Counted from the stretch's first letter, positions 1 through 8,027 are shown. The stretch: 30,512 nt of DNA from an uncultured Collinsella sp. (GCA_902478995.1 CABSNF010000013.1:1-30512); one strand, 5' to 3'. Numbers and translations are program-made. Notes: a model not told the origin generated them from the letters alone.

Positions 1-42
1 CTTCTAGCTTCGTCGGCAGCGTCAGATGTGTATAAGAGACAG
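1..42 (+). other. Illumina Nextera adapter (not genomic)
   Basis: Bases 24-42 are exactly the 19-bp Tn5 mosaic end used in Nextera libraries, preceded at 10-23 by the Nextera read-1 tail (TCGTCGGCAGCGTC). Bases 2-9 read TTCTAGCT, which I recall as the Nextera XT i5 index S515, and base 1 fits the last base of the P5 oligo. The stretch is therefore library-construction sequence left on the contig end. Genomic sequence starts at 43. Any open frame crossing this boundary, for example a minus-strand frame ending in SLIHI, is an artefact. Confidence 0.97.
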
Positions 43-1214
43 GTGCAGAACGGCGGGAAGTTGTAGTGGTGCATATAGCGCTTGCCCTCGGTGGGCTCGA
101 TGGTATCCAGACGCTGGCCCTCGTTGAGCATGCCGAGCGACAGGACGGAGAGCACCTGGGTCTGGCCGCGCTGGAACAGGCCGGAGCCGTGAACGAGCGG
201 CAGGTAGTTGTCCTTCACCATGATGGGGCGAATCTCGTCGGCAGCACGGCCGTCGACGCGCTCGCCGGTCTCGACGACCATGGTGCGCATGGCCTTCTTC
301 TCGAGCTTCTTGAGCGCCACGGGAATCTCGCGCTCCCAAGCGGCCTGCTCCTCCTCGGTGAACTCGGCACGGATGGACTCCTTCAGAGCCTCGACCTTGC
401 CGATACGGGAGAGCTTGTCGGCGTCGCGAAGGGCGGCTGCCATCTCGTCGTAGTGGGCGAAGATGCGCTCCTGGACCTCCTCGACGGGCTGGTCGAGCGG
501 GTACTCCTTCTTGACGATGGGGCCGTTGACCTGCTCCCACTCGGCGACGAACTCGTCCTGAGCCTGGCAGAAAGCGGCAAGGGCCTCCTGACCAAACTTC
601 ATGGCGGCGAGCATGTCGTCCTCGGAAATCTCCTCGGCGCCGGCCTCGACCATAGAGATGAAGTCGGCGGATCCGCCCAGCTCCAGGTCCAGATCGGAGT
701 TCTCACGCTCCTCGTAGGTGGGGTTGACGATAAACTCGCCGGTCTCCACGTTACGGCCGATGCGCACGCAGGCAAGCGGGCCCTCGAAGGGCACGCCGCC
801 GAGCGTCATGGCCAGGGAAGCACCCATGACGTTGATGACGTCGAAGGGGTTGACCTGGTCGGCGACGAGCGAGGTGGCGACGATGTGCACCTCGTTGCGG
901 AAGCCGTCCGGGAAGCTCGGGCGAATCGGGCGATCGATCATGCGCGCGGTGAGCGTGGCCTTCTCGCTGGGACGGCCCTCACGCTTGAGGTAACCACCCG
1001 GGATGCGGCCGGCGGCGTACATCTTCTCGTTGAAGTCGACGGTCAGCGGGAAGAAGTCGTAGTTCTTGCGCTCCTTGGAGACGACCACAGTGTCGAGCAT
1101 CGTGGTGTCGCCCTGCTTGACCAGGCACGCGCCGGTAGCCTGCTTGGCAAGCTCGCCCGACTCAAAGGTGTAGGTCTTGCCGTACAGCTCAAAGGTCTTG
1201 GATACGAGTGTCAT
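43..1214 (-). CDS. pnp: Polyribonucleotide nucleotidyltransferase (PNPase), N-terminal part
   Basis: PNPase is a phosphate-dependent 3'-5' exoribonuclease of mRNA decay that forms a trimeric ring. Only the first 390 codons are present; the frame is still open at the adapter junction, where about half of a usual 700-residue protein is missing. Visible are the first RNase PH-like domain (GRIPGGYLKREGRPSEKATL, then MIDRPIRPSFPDGF), the helical linker, and the start of the second PH domain (GSGLFQRGQTQVLS, then KRYMHHYNFPPF). The ATG at 1214 is preceded by AGGAG five bases upstream. It lies downstream of rpsO on the same strand, the common rpsO-pnp order, but with an intrinsic terminator in between, so expression probably needs read-through or a local promoter I cannot identify. 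The catalytic residues of the second PH domain and the KH and S1 domains are outside the window. Confidence 0.96.
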
Positions 1215-1227
1215 TGTTCTCCTTTAC

Positions 1228-1250
1228 CCCACAGGCCCCTTGCCTGCGGG
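1228..1250 (-). promoter_or_regulatory. Hairpin in the pnp leader, next to the ribosome-binding site
   Basis: CCCGCAGGC and GCCTGTGGG (minus strand) form a 9-bp stem with one G-U pair and a five-base loop, ending a few bases before the pnp AGGAG. A second small stem (CACGCT/AGCGTG, 1283-1298) lies upstream. There is no T-run after either, so they are not terminators. In E. coli, PNPase represses its own mRNA through an RNase III-cut leader hairpin; a similar role here is an inference from position only. Confidence 0.45.
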
Positions 1251-1315
1251 CTTCTCATGTGACGCGGGCCCCCTGCCCCCGCCACGCTTCAGAGCGTGAT
1301 TGTTCACGCCCTTAC

Positions 1316-1349
1316 ACAAAAAGAGCGCCCCGCTGCGCAGGACGCTCTT
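1316..1349 (-). terminator. Intrinsic terminator after rpsO
   Basis: On the minus strand AAGAGCGTCC pairs with GGGGCGCTCTT to give a 10-bp stem (one G-U) at 1321-1349, closed by a short loop and followed directly by a run of five T. It starts 15 bases after the rpsO stop and separates rpsO from pnp. Confidence 0.9.
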
Positions 1350-1364
1350 AGCATGTACAAATCC

Positions 1365-1643
1365 TTACTGGATGTTGTCGCGGATGCCCAGAGCCTTGAT
1401 GAGCTCACGGTACTCGACGATGTCGTTCTTCTTAATGTAGGAGAGAAGACGACGACGACGGCCGACGAGCATGAGCAGGCCACGACGGGTGTGGAAGTCC
1501 TTCTGGTGGGACTTCATGTGCTCGGTCAGCTCCTTGATGCGCTCGGACAGGATGGCGACCTGAACCTTGGGGTTGCCGGTGTCGACCGGGGTGTTACCGA
1601 ACTGGGCAGTCAGCTCCGCCTTGCGCTCTTTGGAAACAGTCAT
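1365..1643 (-). CDS. rpsO: 30S ribosomal protein S15
   Basis: Primary 16S rRNA-binding protein of the small-subunit platform. The 92-residue product begins MTVSKERKAELTAQFG and carries the S15 signatures HTRRGLLMLVGRRRRLLSYI and the C-terminal YRELIKALGIRDN. The length is close to the usual 89. The frame is open 32 codons further upstream, but the ATG at 1643 is chosen because it has an AAAGGTG ribosome-binding site and because the extension is not S15-like and overlaps the structured leader. The gene has its own extended -10 promoter after recO and its own terminator. S15 often represses its own translation through the leader, and the leader here is strongly foldable. Confidence 0.97.
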   Translation of the reverse strand: MTVSKERKAELTAQFGNTPVDTGNPKVQVAILSERIKELTEHMKSHQKDFHTRRGLLMLVGRRRRLLSYIKKNDIVEYRELIKALGIRDNIQ

Positions 1644-1742
1644 TGTTTCACCTTTCGTTTTACGTCGCCCGCGGGCGACTCGATTCGCCTCGGACTGGGA
1701 AGCCGCCGGTGGAGCGAGCAACCAAGGTCGAGGTACCAACAG
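1644..1742 (-). promoter_or_regulatory. Structured rpsO leader, possible S15 autoregulatory element
   Basis: The roughly 100-nt untranslated leader can fold into two blocks. Near the 5' end CTCGA plus CCTTGG (1722-1732) pairs with CCGAGG and TCGAG (1688-1693 and 1679-1683) as an 11-bp helix interrupted by a four-base CGAA bulge. Next comes a perfect 16-bp palindrome (1664-1679) that makes GTCGCC/GGCGAC with a CGCG loop, just upstream of the AAAGGTG site. S15 mRNA leaders with different folds are known in several phyla; whether this one binds S15 is an inference. Confidence 0.5.
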
Positions 1743-1748
1743 GTCGGT

Positions 1749-1757
1749 ATGTTACCA
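1749..1757 (-). promoter_or_regulatory. Extended -10 promoter for rpsO
   Basis: The minus strand reads TGGTAACAT, matching the extended -10 pattern TGnTAnnnT, 28 bases after the recO stop. There is no clear -35 hexamer. The implied start, near 1742, leaves a leader of about 100 nt. Confidence 0.5.
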
Positions 1758-1781
1758 CAAGCAGCCCGCCCCTGCGCATCA

Positions 1782-2531
1782 TCACCGACCCAACATGAAT
1801 TCCATCGCACGGAGGCGCTGATCGGTGTGCGTCGCAGCCCAAACATGCGAAAGCCCCAGCAAAAAGGCTGCGGTATGGGGGTCGATCCTCTCGGCCATGA
1901 GTGCATCGAAGGTCATGGACATGAGGGCGCGCAGCCATGCGACCTCGCCGGTCGACACCAGCTCGGCACCCGGAACGCTCGACGCGCACGACCCGCACAT
2001 GAGACCGCCCGCCTGGGGCGAAAAATACGACAACATGGGGTCTCCGCACAGCACGCAGGCCGAAAAATCGGGTCGATAGCCAACGTGCGACAGCAGCTTA
2101 AAGACATATGCCGCCACAAGTAGATCCATATGTGCCGTGTCGAGCCCGCTGCCCACCAGGGCAAGCGCTCGCTGCGTTATGGCAAAGGTAAACGGGTCCT
2201 CGGCGTCCTCGAACGAGCACACACGCGCGACCTCGGCGATCGCGCTTGCGGCACAGGTCGTCTCGTAATCGGGCGCAGCGCCGAGCGGCGCCTCCATAAG
2301 CTCGGCCTGGGAAACCACGTCGAGCGACCGTCCATGCGCGAGCAGCATATCGACGGTGCAGAACAGCTCGCAGCGCGCAGCAAGGCGCCCACCGGGTTTG
2401 CGGGCGCCCTTTGCCACGGCGCGAACCTGCCGACCCCGCTCGTCAAGCATCGTCAGAATCAGGTCCGTCTCTTTGAGCTTCGTCTTGTCGAGGACGAGCA
2501 CCTTCGTGCGATATGTCCGGGAGCCTGCCAT
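1782..2531 (-). CDS. recO: DNA repair protein RecO
   Basis: RecO works with RecF and RecR to load RecA onto SSB-coated single-stranded DNA during gap repair. The 249-residue protein has the N-terminal OB fold with the typical start YRTKVLVLDKTKLKETDLIL, then GARKPGGRLAARCELF, and a C-terminal helical part with a four-cysteine zinc site (Cys159, Cys162, Cys179, Cys182), as in most RecO proteins. Length is normal. It is the last gene of the lepA-to-recO run, 15 bp after era, the same neighbour order as in Bacillus. The ATG at 2531 has only a weak ribosome-binding site, suggesting coupling to era translation. Confidence 0.93.
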   Translation of the reverse strand: MAGSRTYRTKVLVLDKTKLKETDLILTMLDERGRQVRAVAKGARKPGGRLAARCELFCTVDMLLAHGRSLDVVSQAELMEAPLGAAPDYETTCAASAIAEVARVCSFEDAEDPFTFAITQRALALVGSGLDTAHMDLLVAAYVFKLLSHVGYRPDFSACVLCGDPMLSYFSPQAGGLMCGSCASSVPGAELVSTGEVAWLRALMSMTFDALMAERIDPHTAAFLLGLSHVWAATHTDQRLRAMEFMLGR

Positions 2532-2546
2532 GCGCGCCGCGCGCCC

Positions 2547-3623
2547 TTAGTCCTCGGCATTGTAGCCAAAGCGGCGAATCTGGGCCTCATCGTCACGCCA
2601 GCCGGCCTTGACCTTCACGTCCAGCTCCAAAAAGACCTGCGTGCCAAAGATGCGCTCAAGATCGCGACGGGCGTCGATACCGATATGTTTGATCATTTCG
2701 CCGCCCTTGCCAATAATGATGCCCTTTTGGCCCTCGCGCTCGACGTAAATGGTGGCGTGCACGCGCAGCACCTTCTTGGTCTGCTCGAGCGCATCGCAGA
2801 TAACGCCAACGGAGTGCGGAATCTCATCACGGGTGCGACGCAAGACCTTCTCGCGCACAAACTCGGCAACGAGCGTCTCGTCGGAAGCGTCGGTACCCAT
2901 GTCCTCGGGGAACCAACGCGGGCCCTCGGGCAAAAAGTGCGCAACGGTCTCGATAAAGGCATCGACGTTGAAGTTCTTAACCGACGACGTCACGATCTCA
3001 TCGTCATATTCCATGAGCTCGTGGGCTGCCTTAAGCTGCTCCATGACCTGTGCGGGGTCGGCCTCATCGGCCTTGGTGAGCACCAGGACCTTCTTGGAAC
3101 GGGCGTTTTTGACGCGTTCGGCAACCCAGGCGTCTCCCCTGCCGATCGGCTTGGTGGCATCAATCAAAAACGCGACGACATCGACATCGTTCAGCTCGAA
3201 CAGCGCGCTCTTGTTGAGCTCGGACCCCAGGCCGTCCTTGGGCTTGTGGATACCCGGGGTATCGACAAAGACCAGCTGGTAGCCGGGACGGTTGACGACG
3301 GCACGCATGCGGCGGCGGGTCGTCTGGGCCACCGGCGAGGTGATGGCGACCTTTTTGCCATAGCAGGCGTTGAGCAGCGTGGACTTGCCGGCGTTGGGGC
3401 GGCCGACCAGCGCCACGAAGCCGCTGCGGAAACCGGGCTCAACGTCGCCAAAGCCCGCGAAGCTGTCGCCCTCGTCGCACAGGGCGTCGAGTTCCTCGTC
3501 GCTCATGCCCTCAAACGGATCGAACTCCTCGACATCCTCATAGGCATCGTTCGCTTCGGCATCCACCGCATCCAGGGACTCGTCGTCCAGAGTTTCATCG
3601 ATAGGCTGCATAGTGTCGGACAT
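2547..3623 (-). CDS. era: GTPase Era with an acidic N-terminal extension
   Basis: Era is an essential GTPase that binds the 3' end of 16S rRNA during 30S assembly. The GTPase domain shows G1 GRPNAGKS (residues 74-81), a G2 threonine in QTTRRR, G3 DTPG and G4 TKAD. The C-terminal KH domain contains IIIGKGGEMIKHIG. At 358 residues it is about 60 longer than E. coli Era. The extra N-terminal 65 residues hold 25 Asp/Glu and no Lys or Arg, so this is a highly acidic, probably disordered tail. The ATG at 3623 has an AAGGGA site at good distance; an internal Met40 exists, but nothing forces its use. It sits between dgkA (12 bp upstream) and recO (15 bp downstream). Confidence 0.96.
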   Translation of the reverse strand: MSDTMQPIDETLDDESLDAVDAEANDAYEDVEEFDPFEGMSDEELDALCDEGDSFAGFGDVEPGFRSGFVALVGRPNAGKSTLLNACYGKKVAITSPVAQTTRRRMRAVVNRPGYQLVFVDTPGIHKPKDGLGSELNKSALFELNDVDVVAFLIDATKPIGRGDAWVAERVKNARSKKVLVLTKADEADPAQVMEQLKAAHELMEYDDEIVTSSVKNFNVDAFIETVAHFLPEGPRWFPEDMGTDASDETLVAEFVREKVLRRTRDEIPHSVGVICDALEQTKKVLRVHATIYVEREGQKGIIIGKGGEMIKHIGIDARRDLERIFGTQVFLELDVKVKAGWRDDEAQIRRFGYNAED

Positions 3624-3635
3624 GGAAATCCCTTT

Positions 3636-4013
3636 CTAAATAAAGTCGAGCGCGTGGGCAAATACCAGCAATCCCACAATCGCGGCGGTGATGGAAAGTA
3701 CGTAGACGGAGGCGGCGGCGATATCCTTCGCGCGCTTTGCCAGAGGATGGAGCTCCTGGGTCGCCAGGTCGACGATCGCCTCCATGGCGGTGTTGCACAG
3801 TTCGCCGTGAATCACCAGGCCACAGCAGATGATAACCGTGGCCCATTCGGCAATATCGAGCCCCACGATGCAGCCGGCAATGACGGTGCACACGCCCGCA
3901 ACGAGCATGACCTTGATATTGCGCTCGGTCTTGACGGCGGTGACGAAGCCCTCCATGGCGTAGGAAAACGACTTTAAGAAGGACGGATGGTCCTTGTTCG
4001 ATCCGGGAATCAT
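3636..4013 (-). CDS. dgkA: Diacylglycerol/undecaprenol kinase, DgkA family
   Basis: A small membrane kinase (125 residues) that phosphorylates diacylglycerol or, in Gram-positive relatives, undecaprenol, recycling the lipid carrier for cell-wall synthesis. It has the family's ENTA-like segment as GELCNTAMEAIVDLAT and the conserved AKRAKDIAAASVYV, with three hydrophobic spans (about residues 34-52, 55-70 and 100-120). An AGGAG site lies seven bases before the ATG at 4013. It is between ybeY and era, as in Bacillus. By its Gram-positive context I favour undecaprenol kinase, but sequence alone does not settle the substrate. Confidence 0.9.
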   Translation of the reverse strand: MIPGSNKDHPSFLKSFSYAMEGFVTAVKTERNIKVMLVAGVCTVIAGCIVGLDIAEWATVIICCGLVIHGELCNTAMEAIVDLATQELHPLAKRAKDIAAASVYVLSITAAIVGLLVFAHALDFI

Positions 4014-4022
4014 AGACGGCTC

Positions 4023-4532
4023 CTAGTCGTGGGCGTGGTTGGTGATGGGGCCGACGTGGACCAGCTTGGGGTCCTCGCCGCGCTCGAGCGCCAGATCGCG
4101 CAGGATGGCATCCTCGCGGGCCTCCATGGCCTCAGCCTCGTCGTCCTCGATATGGTCATAGCCCAGCAGGTGCAGCATGCCATGCACGAGCATCAGGCGA
4201 CACTCGTCGGCAGGGCTATTGCCAAAGCCGGGGGCCTGACGGGCAATGACCTGCGGAGCCAAGATGATATCGCCGAGCTCGAGCGTCTCGTCGGCGGGAA
4301 TATCCTCGTCAAAGGCCGAGTCGCATTCAAACGAGAGGACATCGGTGGTACGGTCGATACCGCGCCACTCGTGGTTGAGCACGTGCATCTCGTCCTCATC
4401 GACATACGAAAGGGAAATCTCGACTTCACGTTCAACGCCCTCGGCGGCAAGCACGACCTCGCAGATGTGCTCTACCTCCTGCGCGTCGAGCAGCGTATCG
4501 AGCTCGGCATCGTTGCTGATCAATACACTCAA
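4023..4532 (-). CDS. ybeY: Endoribonuclease YbeY (16S rRNA maturation)
   Basis: A zinc metalloprotein needed for 16S rRNA 3'-end maturation and late 70S quality control. The metal motif is clear: His117, His121 and His127 in HGMLHLLGYDH, preceded by the conserved TDVLSFE and LGDIIL segments. The 169-residue length is normal. The start is TTG at 4532, with AAAGGAG five bases upstream, overlapping the phoH stop by four bases (TTGA); no ATG lies nearby in frame. The overlap indicates translational coupling with phoH. The PhoH-YbeY pair is conserved in many phyla. Confidence 0.94.
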   Translation of the reverse strand: MSVLISNDAELDTLLDAQEVEHICEVVLAAEGVEREVEISLSYVDEDEMHVLNHEWRGIDRTTDVLSFECDSAFDEDIPADETLELGDIILAPQVIARQAPGFGNSPADECRLMLVHGMLHLLGYDHIEDDEAEAMEAREDAILRDLALERGEDPKLVHVGPITNHAHD

Positions 4533-5515
4533 CGGGACTCCTTTCGGTCGTGCACGCGCTTCTCGCGTACATCATCATAAGCATCGTATGCCTCGACGAT
4601 ACGCCCCACCAAGGCATGACGCACCACGTCGGCACGCTCGAGGTGAGAAAATGCGACATCGTCGACACGACCCAAAATCTGCTCGACGTCGGCAAGACCG
4701 CCGCGACGACCCACCAGGTCGCGCTGACTCAGGTCGCCGGTAATCACAAACTTGGAGTTAAAGCCCAGGCGCGTCAGGAACATCTTCATCTGCTCGGGCG
4801 TGGTATTTTGGGCCTCGTCGAGCACCACGAAGGCATCGCTCAGCGTGCGGCCGCGCATGTAGGCAAGCGGGGCGATCTCGATCACGCCGCGCTCCATAAG
4901 CTCATCGGTGCGCTCGCGATCCATCATGTCAAAAAGGGCGTCGTAGAGCGGACGCATGTAGGGATCGATCTTTTCCTCAAGGGTACCGGGCAAAAAGCCC
5001 AGGTTCTCCCCCGCCTCGACAACCGGACGCGTCAAGATCAGACGGCCCACCTCGTGACGCCTGAGCGCGGCAACGGCGAGCGCCATGGCCAGATAGGTCT
5101 TACCGGTACCGGCGGGACCCAGGCCAAACGTGATGGTATGCGAGCGGATGGCATCCACATAGCGCTTTTGGCCGAGCGTCTTGGGGCGAATGGCACGACC
5201 GCGATACGAAAGCAGCACATCATCGCGAAGCGACGTAGCCTCGTGCTCGCCGTCGCGCAAGACGGCCAGGCAGCGAGAGACATCGTCGGAAGACAGCGTG
5301 CGTCCGGCGGCCGCCTCGCGAAAAGCATGCTCGAAAAAGCGTGCCACGAGCTCGACCTCGTCCGGGTCACCGCTCACGGCGATACTATCGCCACGGGCGA
5401 CCACGTGGGCGCGAACCAAACTCTCGAGCGCACGAAGGACGCCGTCGCCGGCACCCAAAACGCGCGAGGGGTCAATACCTTCGGGAACGGTAAGTCTAAT
5501 CTTCGAGGCTTCCAT
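4529..5515 (-). CDS. phoH: PhoH family ATPase
   Basis: A 328-residue PhoH/YbeZ-type protein, an ATPase related to the helicase domain of superfamily 1 and thought to act in RNA metabolism with YbeY. Walker A is GPAGTGKT (residues 133-140), followed by LTRPVVEAGENLGFLPG, Walker B VVLDEAQN, and the sensor segment VITGDLSQRDL. The frame extends 35 codons upstream, but the ATG at 5515 is chosen because GGGAGG lies just before it and the protein then aligns with the family. With this start it overlaps mtaB by 20 bases. The exact biochemical role is not settled for the family. Confidence 0.94.
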   Translation of the reverse strand: MEASKIRLTVPEGIDPSRVLGAGDGVLRALESLVRAHVVARGDSIAVSGDPDEVELVARFFEHAFREAAAGRTLSSDDVSRCLAVLRDGEHEATSLRDDVLLSYRGRAIRPKTLGQKRYVDAIRSHTITFGLGPAGTGKTYLAMALAVAALRRHEVGRLILTRPVVEAGENLGFLPGTLEEKIDPYMRPLYDALFDMMDRERTDELMERGVIEIAPLAYMRGRTLSDAFVVLDEAQNTTPEQMKMFLTRLGFNSKFVITGDLSQRDLVGRRGGLADVEQILGRVDDVAFSHLERADVVRHALVGRIVEAYDAYDDVREKRVHDRKESR

Positions 5516-6788
5516 GGACCTCCCTGCGTGCATGGACCAAGCCGGAATCATCGACTCCGATGATAGCAACATCGAGCAGGCACGGGGCTGTGAGTCCACA
5601 GGTATCGTCAAGACGGGCATGATGGAACGAACCGAGCGTCAGGTTGTCGCCATACTCGAGCACGGCACGCTCGACGGTGCCCACGCGACGGCGAGCGTCG
5701 GCAATGGCAAGCTCCTGCGCCGCGGCTCGCATACGACGGCTGCGCTCGGCCATAACCTCGGGCGGCACCTGGTCGGGCATATCGGCAGCAAGGGTACCGG
5801 GACGCTTGCTATAGCGAAACACGTGCATGCGCGAAAAGCCCACGCGACGGCACAGCGCCAGCGACTCCTCAAACTCCTCGTCCGTCTCGCCGGGAAAACC
5901 GACGATGACATCACACGAAAGAGACGCCTGGGGCAAGTTGGCGCGAATCATGCGCACCGTCTCCTCAAAGGCCTCGGCGCTATAGGGACGGCCCATGCGA
6001 TGCAGTGTCCTGGTGCAGCCGGACTGCACGGGCAGGTGCAAAAACGGGGCGATGCGCTTCGGATAGCGCGCCATGACCTTAAGCAGGGACTCGGAGATAT
6101 CCATGGGCTCGACCGAGGAAATGCGCACATGCGGAATGGACGTGCGCTCCATGATCGCCTCGAGCAGCTCATCGATCTCGACGTGTTCATCAGTCGCGCT
6201 CTTGCCATCGTAGGCGCCCAGGTTCACACCCGTCAGCACCACCTCGGGCACGCCGGCCTCCTGTGCCTCGCGAACCTGCTCGAGCACGGACTCGACCGGC
6301 ACGGAGCGCTCGGGGCCGCGGGCCTTCCACACAATGCAATAGGTGCAACGATGGTTGCAGCCGTCCTGGATCTTCATGCCCAGACGCGAGCGACCGAGTG
6401 CGTCGACAACCTCGCCGTCGCTGCAGGCGGGAACGTCATCGGACTCAACGCCCAGCACCTCGCAGACGCGTTCGGCGACATCGATCTTGGACGGCTCGGC
6501 GATCACGCGGTCCGAAAGCTCCAGTAGCTCCTCGGGATGCAGATTGACCACGCAGCCGGTCACGACCACATAGGGCTCGTTTGGATAGGCCAGCGCATGG
6601 CGAACGGCCTTACGGGTCTTGGCCTCGGCCTCGCCCGTAACGGCACAGGTGTTAATGACGATCAGCTCAGCATCCTGAGGCGCCACCATCGCAAAGCCCA
6701 GGCGCATTAGATCGGCAGTGATACGGTCGGACTCAACCCGGTTGACACGGCAACCGAGGTTGACGACAGAGATATGAGGTGCGAGCAC
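5496..6788 (-). CDS. mtaB: tRNA t6A37 methylthiotransferase MtaB
   Basis: A radical SAM enzyme that converts t6A to ms2t6A at position 37 of ANN-decoding tRNAs. The N-terminal MTTase domain holds the three cysteines for the second [4Fe-4S] cluster (Cys13 in NLGCRVNRVES, Cys48 in NTCAVTGEAEAKTRK, Cys79 in TGC). The radical SAM CxxxCxxC is Cys144/148/151 in CNHRCTYCIV. A TRAM-like C-terminal region follows. The pattern LGCRVN with EAEAKTRK points to MtaB rather than MiaB or RimO. The start is GTG at 6788 with AAGGAG, nine bases after dnaJ. The 430 residues are full length. Confidence 0.92.
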   Translation of the reverse strand: MLAPHISVVNLGCRVNRVESDRITADLMRLGFAMVAPQDAELIVINTCAVTGEAEAKTRKAVRHALAYPNEPYVVVTGCVVNLHPEELLELSDRVIAEPSKIDVAERVCEVLGVESDDVPACSDGEVVDALGRSRLGMKIQDGCNHRCTYCIVWKARGPERSVPVESVLEQVREAQEAGVPEVVLTGVNLGAYDGKSATDEHVEIDELLEAIMERTSIPHVRISSVEPMDISESLLKVMARYPKRIAPFLHLPVQSGCTRTLHRMGRPYSAEAFEETVRMIRANLPQASLSCDVIVGFPGETDEEFEESLALCRRVGFSRMHVFRYSKRPGTLAADMPDQVPPEVMAERSRRMRAAAQELAIADARRRVGTVERAVLEYGDNLTLGSFHHARLDDTCGLTAPCLLDVAIIGVDDSGLVHARREVHGSLED

Positions 6789-6797
6789 GCGGGCTCC

Positions 6798-7946
6798 TTA
6801 ATCGAGGATGTCGTCGAGGGCACTCTTAATACGATCGGTCACCGACTTCTTACCGGATGCGACGTCATCGCCCATCTCGTCGGCAAAAGCGCGAAGCAGC
6901 TCGCGCTGCTTATTGGAAAGGTTCGTGGGGACGAGCACGCGCAACTGAACGATCAGACGGCCACGCGAGCCGCCACCGCCGATACGGGGCATACCGTAGT
7001 TGCCAACGCTCACGGTGTCGCCGTACTGCGCACCGGCAGGGACAGTCACCTTGACGACCTCGTCAGGCATAATGCCCTCGACCTCGATCTCGCAGCCGAG
7101 CGCAGCCTGCGCAATCGAGATATCGCTCACGAGATACAGGTCGTCGCCGTTGCGCTTAAAACGCTCGTGGTCGGCGACACGCACGTTGACGATCAGGTCG
7201 CCCGACGGCTCGCCGCGAAGGCCGGCCTCGCCAAAGCCACTCACGCGCAGCTGGCGACCGGTCGATACACCGGCGGGAATATCGATGTCAATCTTTTCGT
7301 GAGAAGGCGTGCGGCCCTGACCATCACAGGTCTCGCAGGGATGGTCGATGACCGTGCCTTCGCCGTGGCAGTCGGGACAGGGCGAAGAGGACTGAACCTG
7401 GCCCAGGAACGAGCGCTGGACCGTCGTGACATAGCCCGTGCCGTGGCAGCGGCTGCACTGCTTTTCCTGTGCGCCCTCGGCCCTACCGGTGCCGTTGCAA
7501 TCCTCGCAGGGAGCAAGGCGGTCATAGCTGATCGTCTTTTTGCACCCGAGCGCCGCCTCCTCAAGGGTAACCGAAAGGGAGATGGCCATATCGCGGCCGC
7601 GACGACGCTCGCGGCGATTTCGGGCGCCGCCACCGGCACCGCCGCCAAAGAACGACGAGAACAGGTCGTCCATGCCCATGCCGCCAAAGATATCATTGAT
7701 ATCGACGTAGTCCGAACCACCGGGGCCGTCGGCAGTGCCGTAACGGTCGTAGTTAGCACGCTTCTGCTCATCGGAAAGAACGGAATATGCCTCGTTGAGC
7801 TCTTTGAACTTGGCCTCGGCCTCGGGGTCGTCCGAAACGTCCGGGTGTACGGTACGGGCCTTCTTTAGAAACGCGCGCTTAATCGTCCGCGCGTCGGCAT
7901 CCTTGTCGACGCCAAGTACCTCGTAGTAATCCCTATTTTCCGACAC
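6798..7946 (-). CDS. dnaJ: Chaperone protein DnaJ
   Basis: A canonical type I Hsp40 co-chaperone that stimulates DnaK ATPase. The J domain has HPD at residues 34-36. A short Gly/Phe region follows, with four CxxCxGxG zinc repeats (CEDCNGTG, CSRCHGTG, CPDCHGEG, CETCDGQG), then both C-terminal substrate-binding domains and a dimerisation tail (382 residues). The frame is open upstream, but the GTG at 7946 has GGAAGGA at eight bases and begins directly at the J domain. It is preceded by a second, membrane-type J-protein gene and followed by mtaB. No dnaK, grpE or hrcA lies in the window, and I see no CIRCE or HAIR operator in front of it. Confidence 0.96.
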   Translation of the reverse strand: MSENRDYYEVLGVDKDADARTIKRAFLKKARTVHPDVSDDPEAEAKFKELNEAYSVLSDEQKRANYDRYGTADGPGGSDYVDINDIFGGMGMDDLFSSFFGGGAGGGARNRRERRRGRDMAISLSVTLEEAALGCKKTISYDRLAPCEDCNGTGRAEGAQEKQCSRCHGTGYVTTVQRSFLGQVQSSSPCPDCHGEGTVIDHPCETCDGQGRTPSHEKIDIDIPAGVSTGRQLRVSGFGEAGLRGEPSGDLIVNVRVADHERFKRNGDDLYLVSDISIAQAALGCEIEVEGIMPDEVVKVTVPAGAQYGDTVSVGNYGMPRIGGGGSRGRLIVQLRVLVPTNLSNKQRELLRAFADEMGDDVASGKKSVTDRIKSALDDILD

Positions 7947-7968
7947 GACCGAATCCTTCCGACTTTCA

Positions 7969-7996
7969 TTATTGTCACAGTGCGTCCTATACCCAA
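7969..7996 (-). promoter_or_regulatory. Possible internal promoter for dnaJ
   Basis: In the 81-bp gap before dnaJ the minus strand has TTGGGT, then 16 bases, then CAATAA. This would start transcription about 15 bases upstream of the GTG. It is the longest gap inside the lepA-to-recO run, so an internal promoter is reasonable, but the hexamers are only fair matches. Confidence 0.35.
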
Positions 7997-8027
7997 GCTG
8001 GGCCGGCCGCAAACAGAGGGCTAGATG

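Noticed and set aside
22..540. A 172-codon minus-strand frame at the left edge.
   Set aside because: It is out of frame with pnp, Arg-rich, and its stop codon lies in the Nextera adapter (C-terminal SLIHI).
2130..3977. Long plus-strand frames opposite the minus-strand operon (also 66-1262, 11446-12726, 23141-24538 and similar).
   Set aside because: Each lies opposite a clearly recognised conserved gene, has no ribosome-binding site or domain, and shows the composition expected of a shadow frame.
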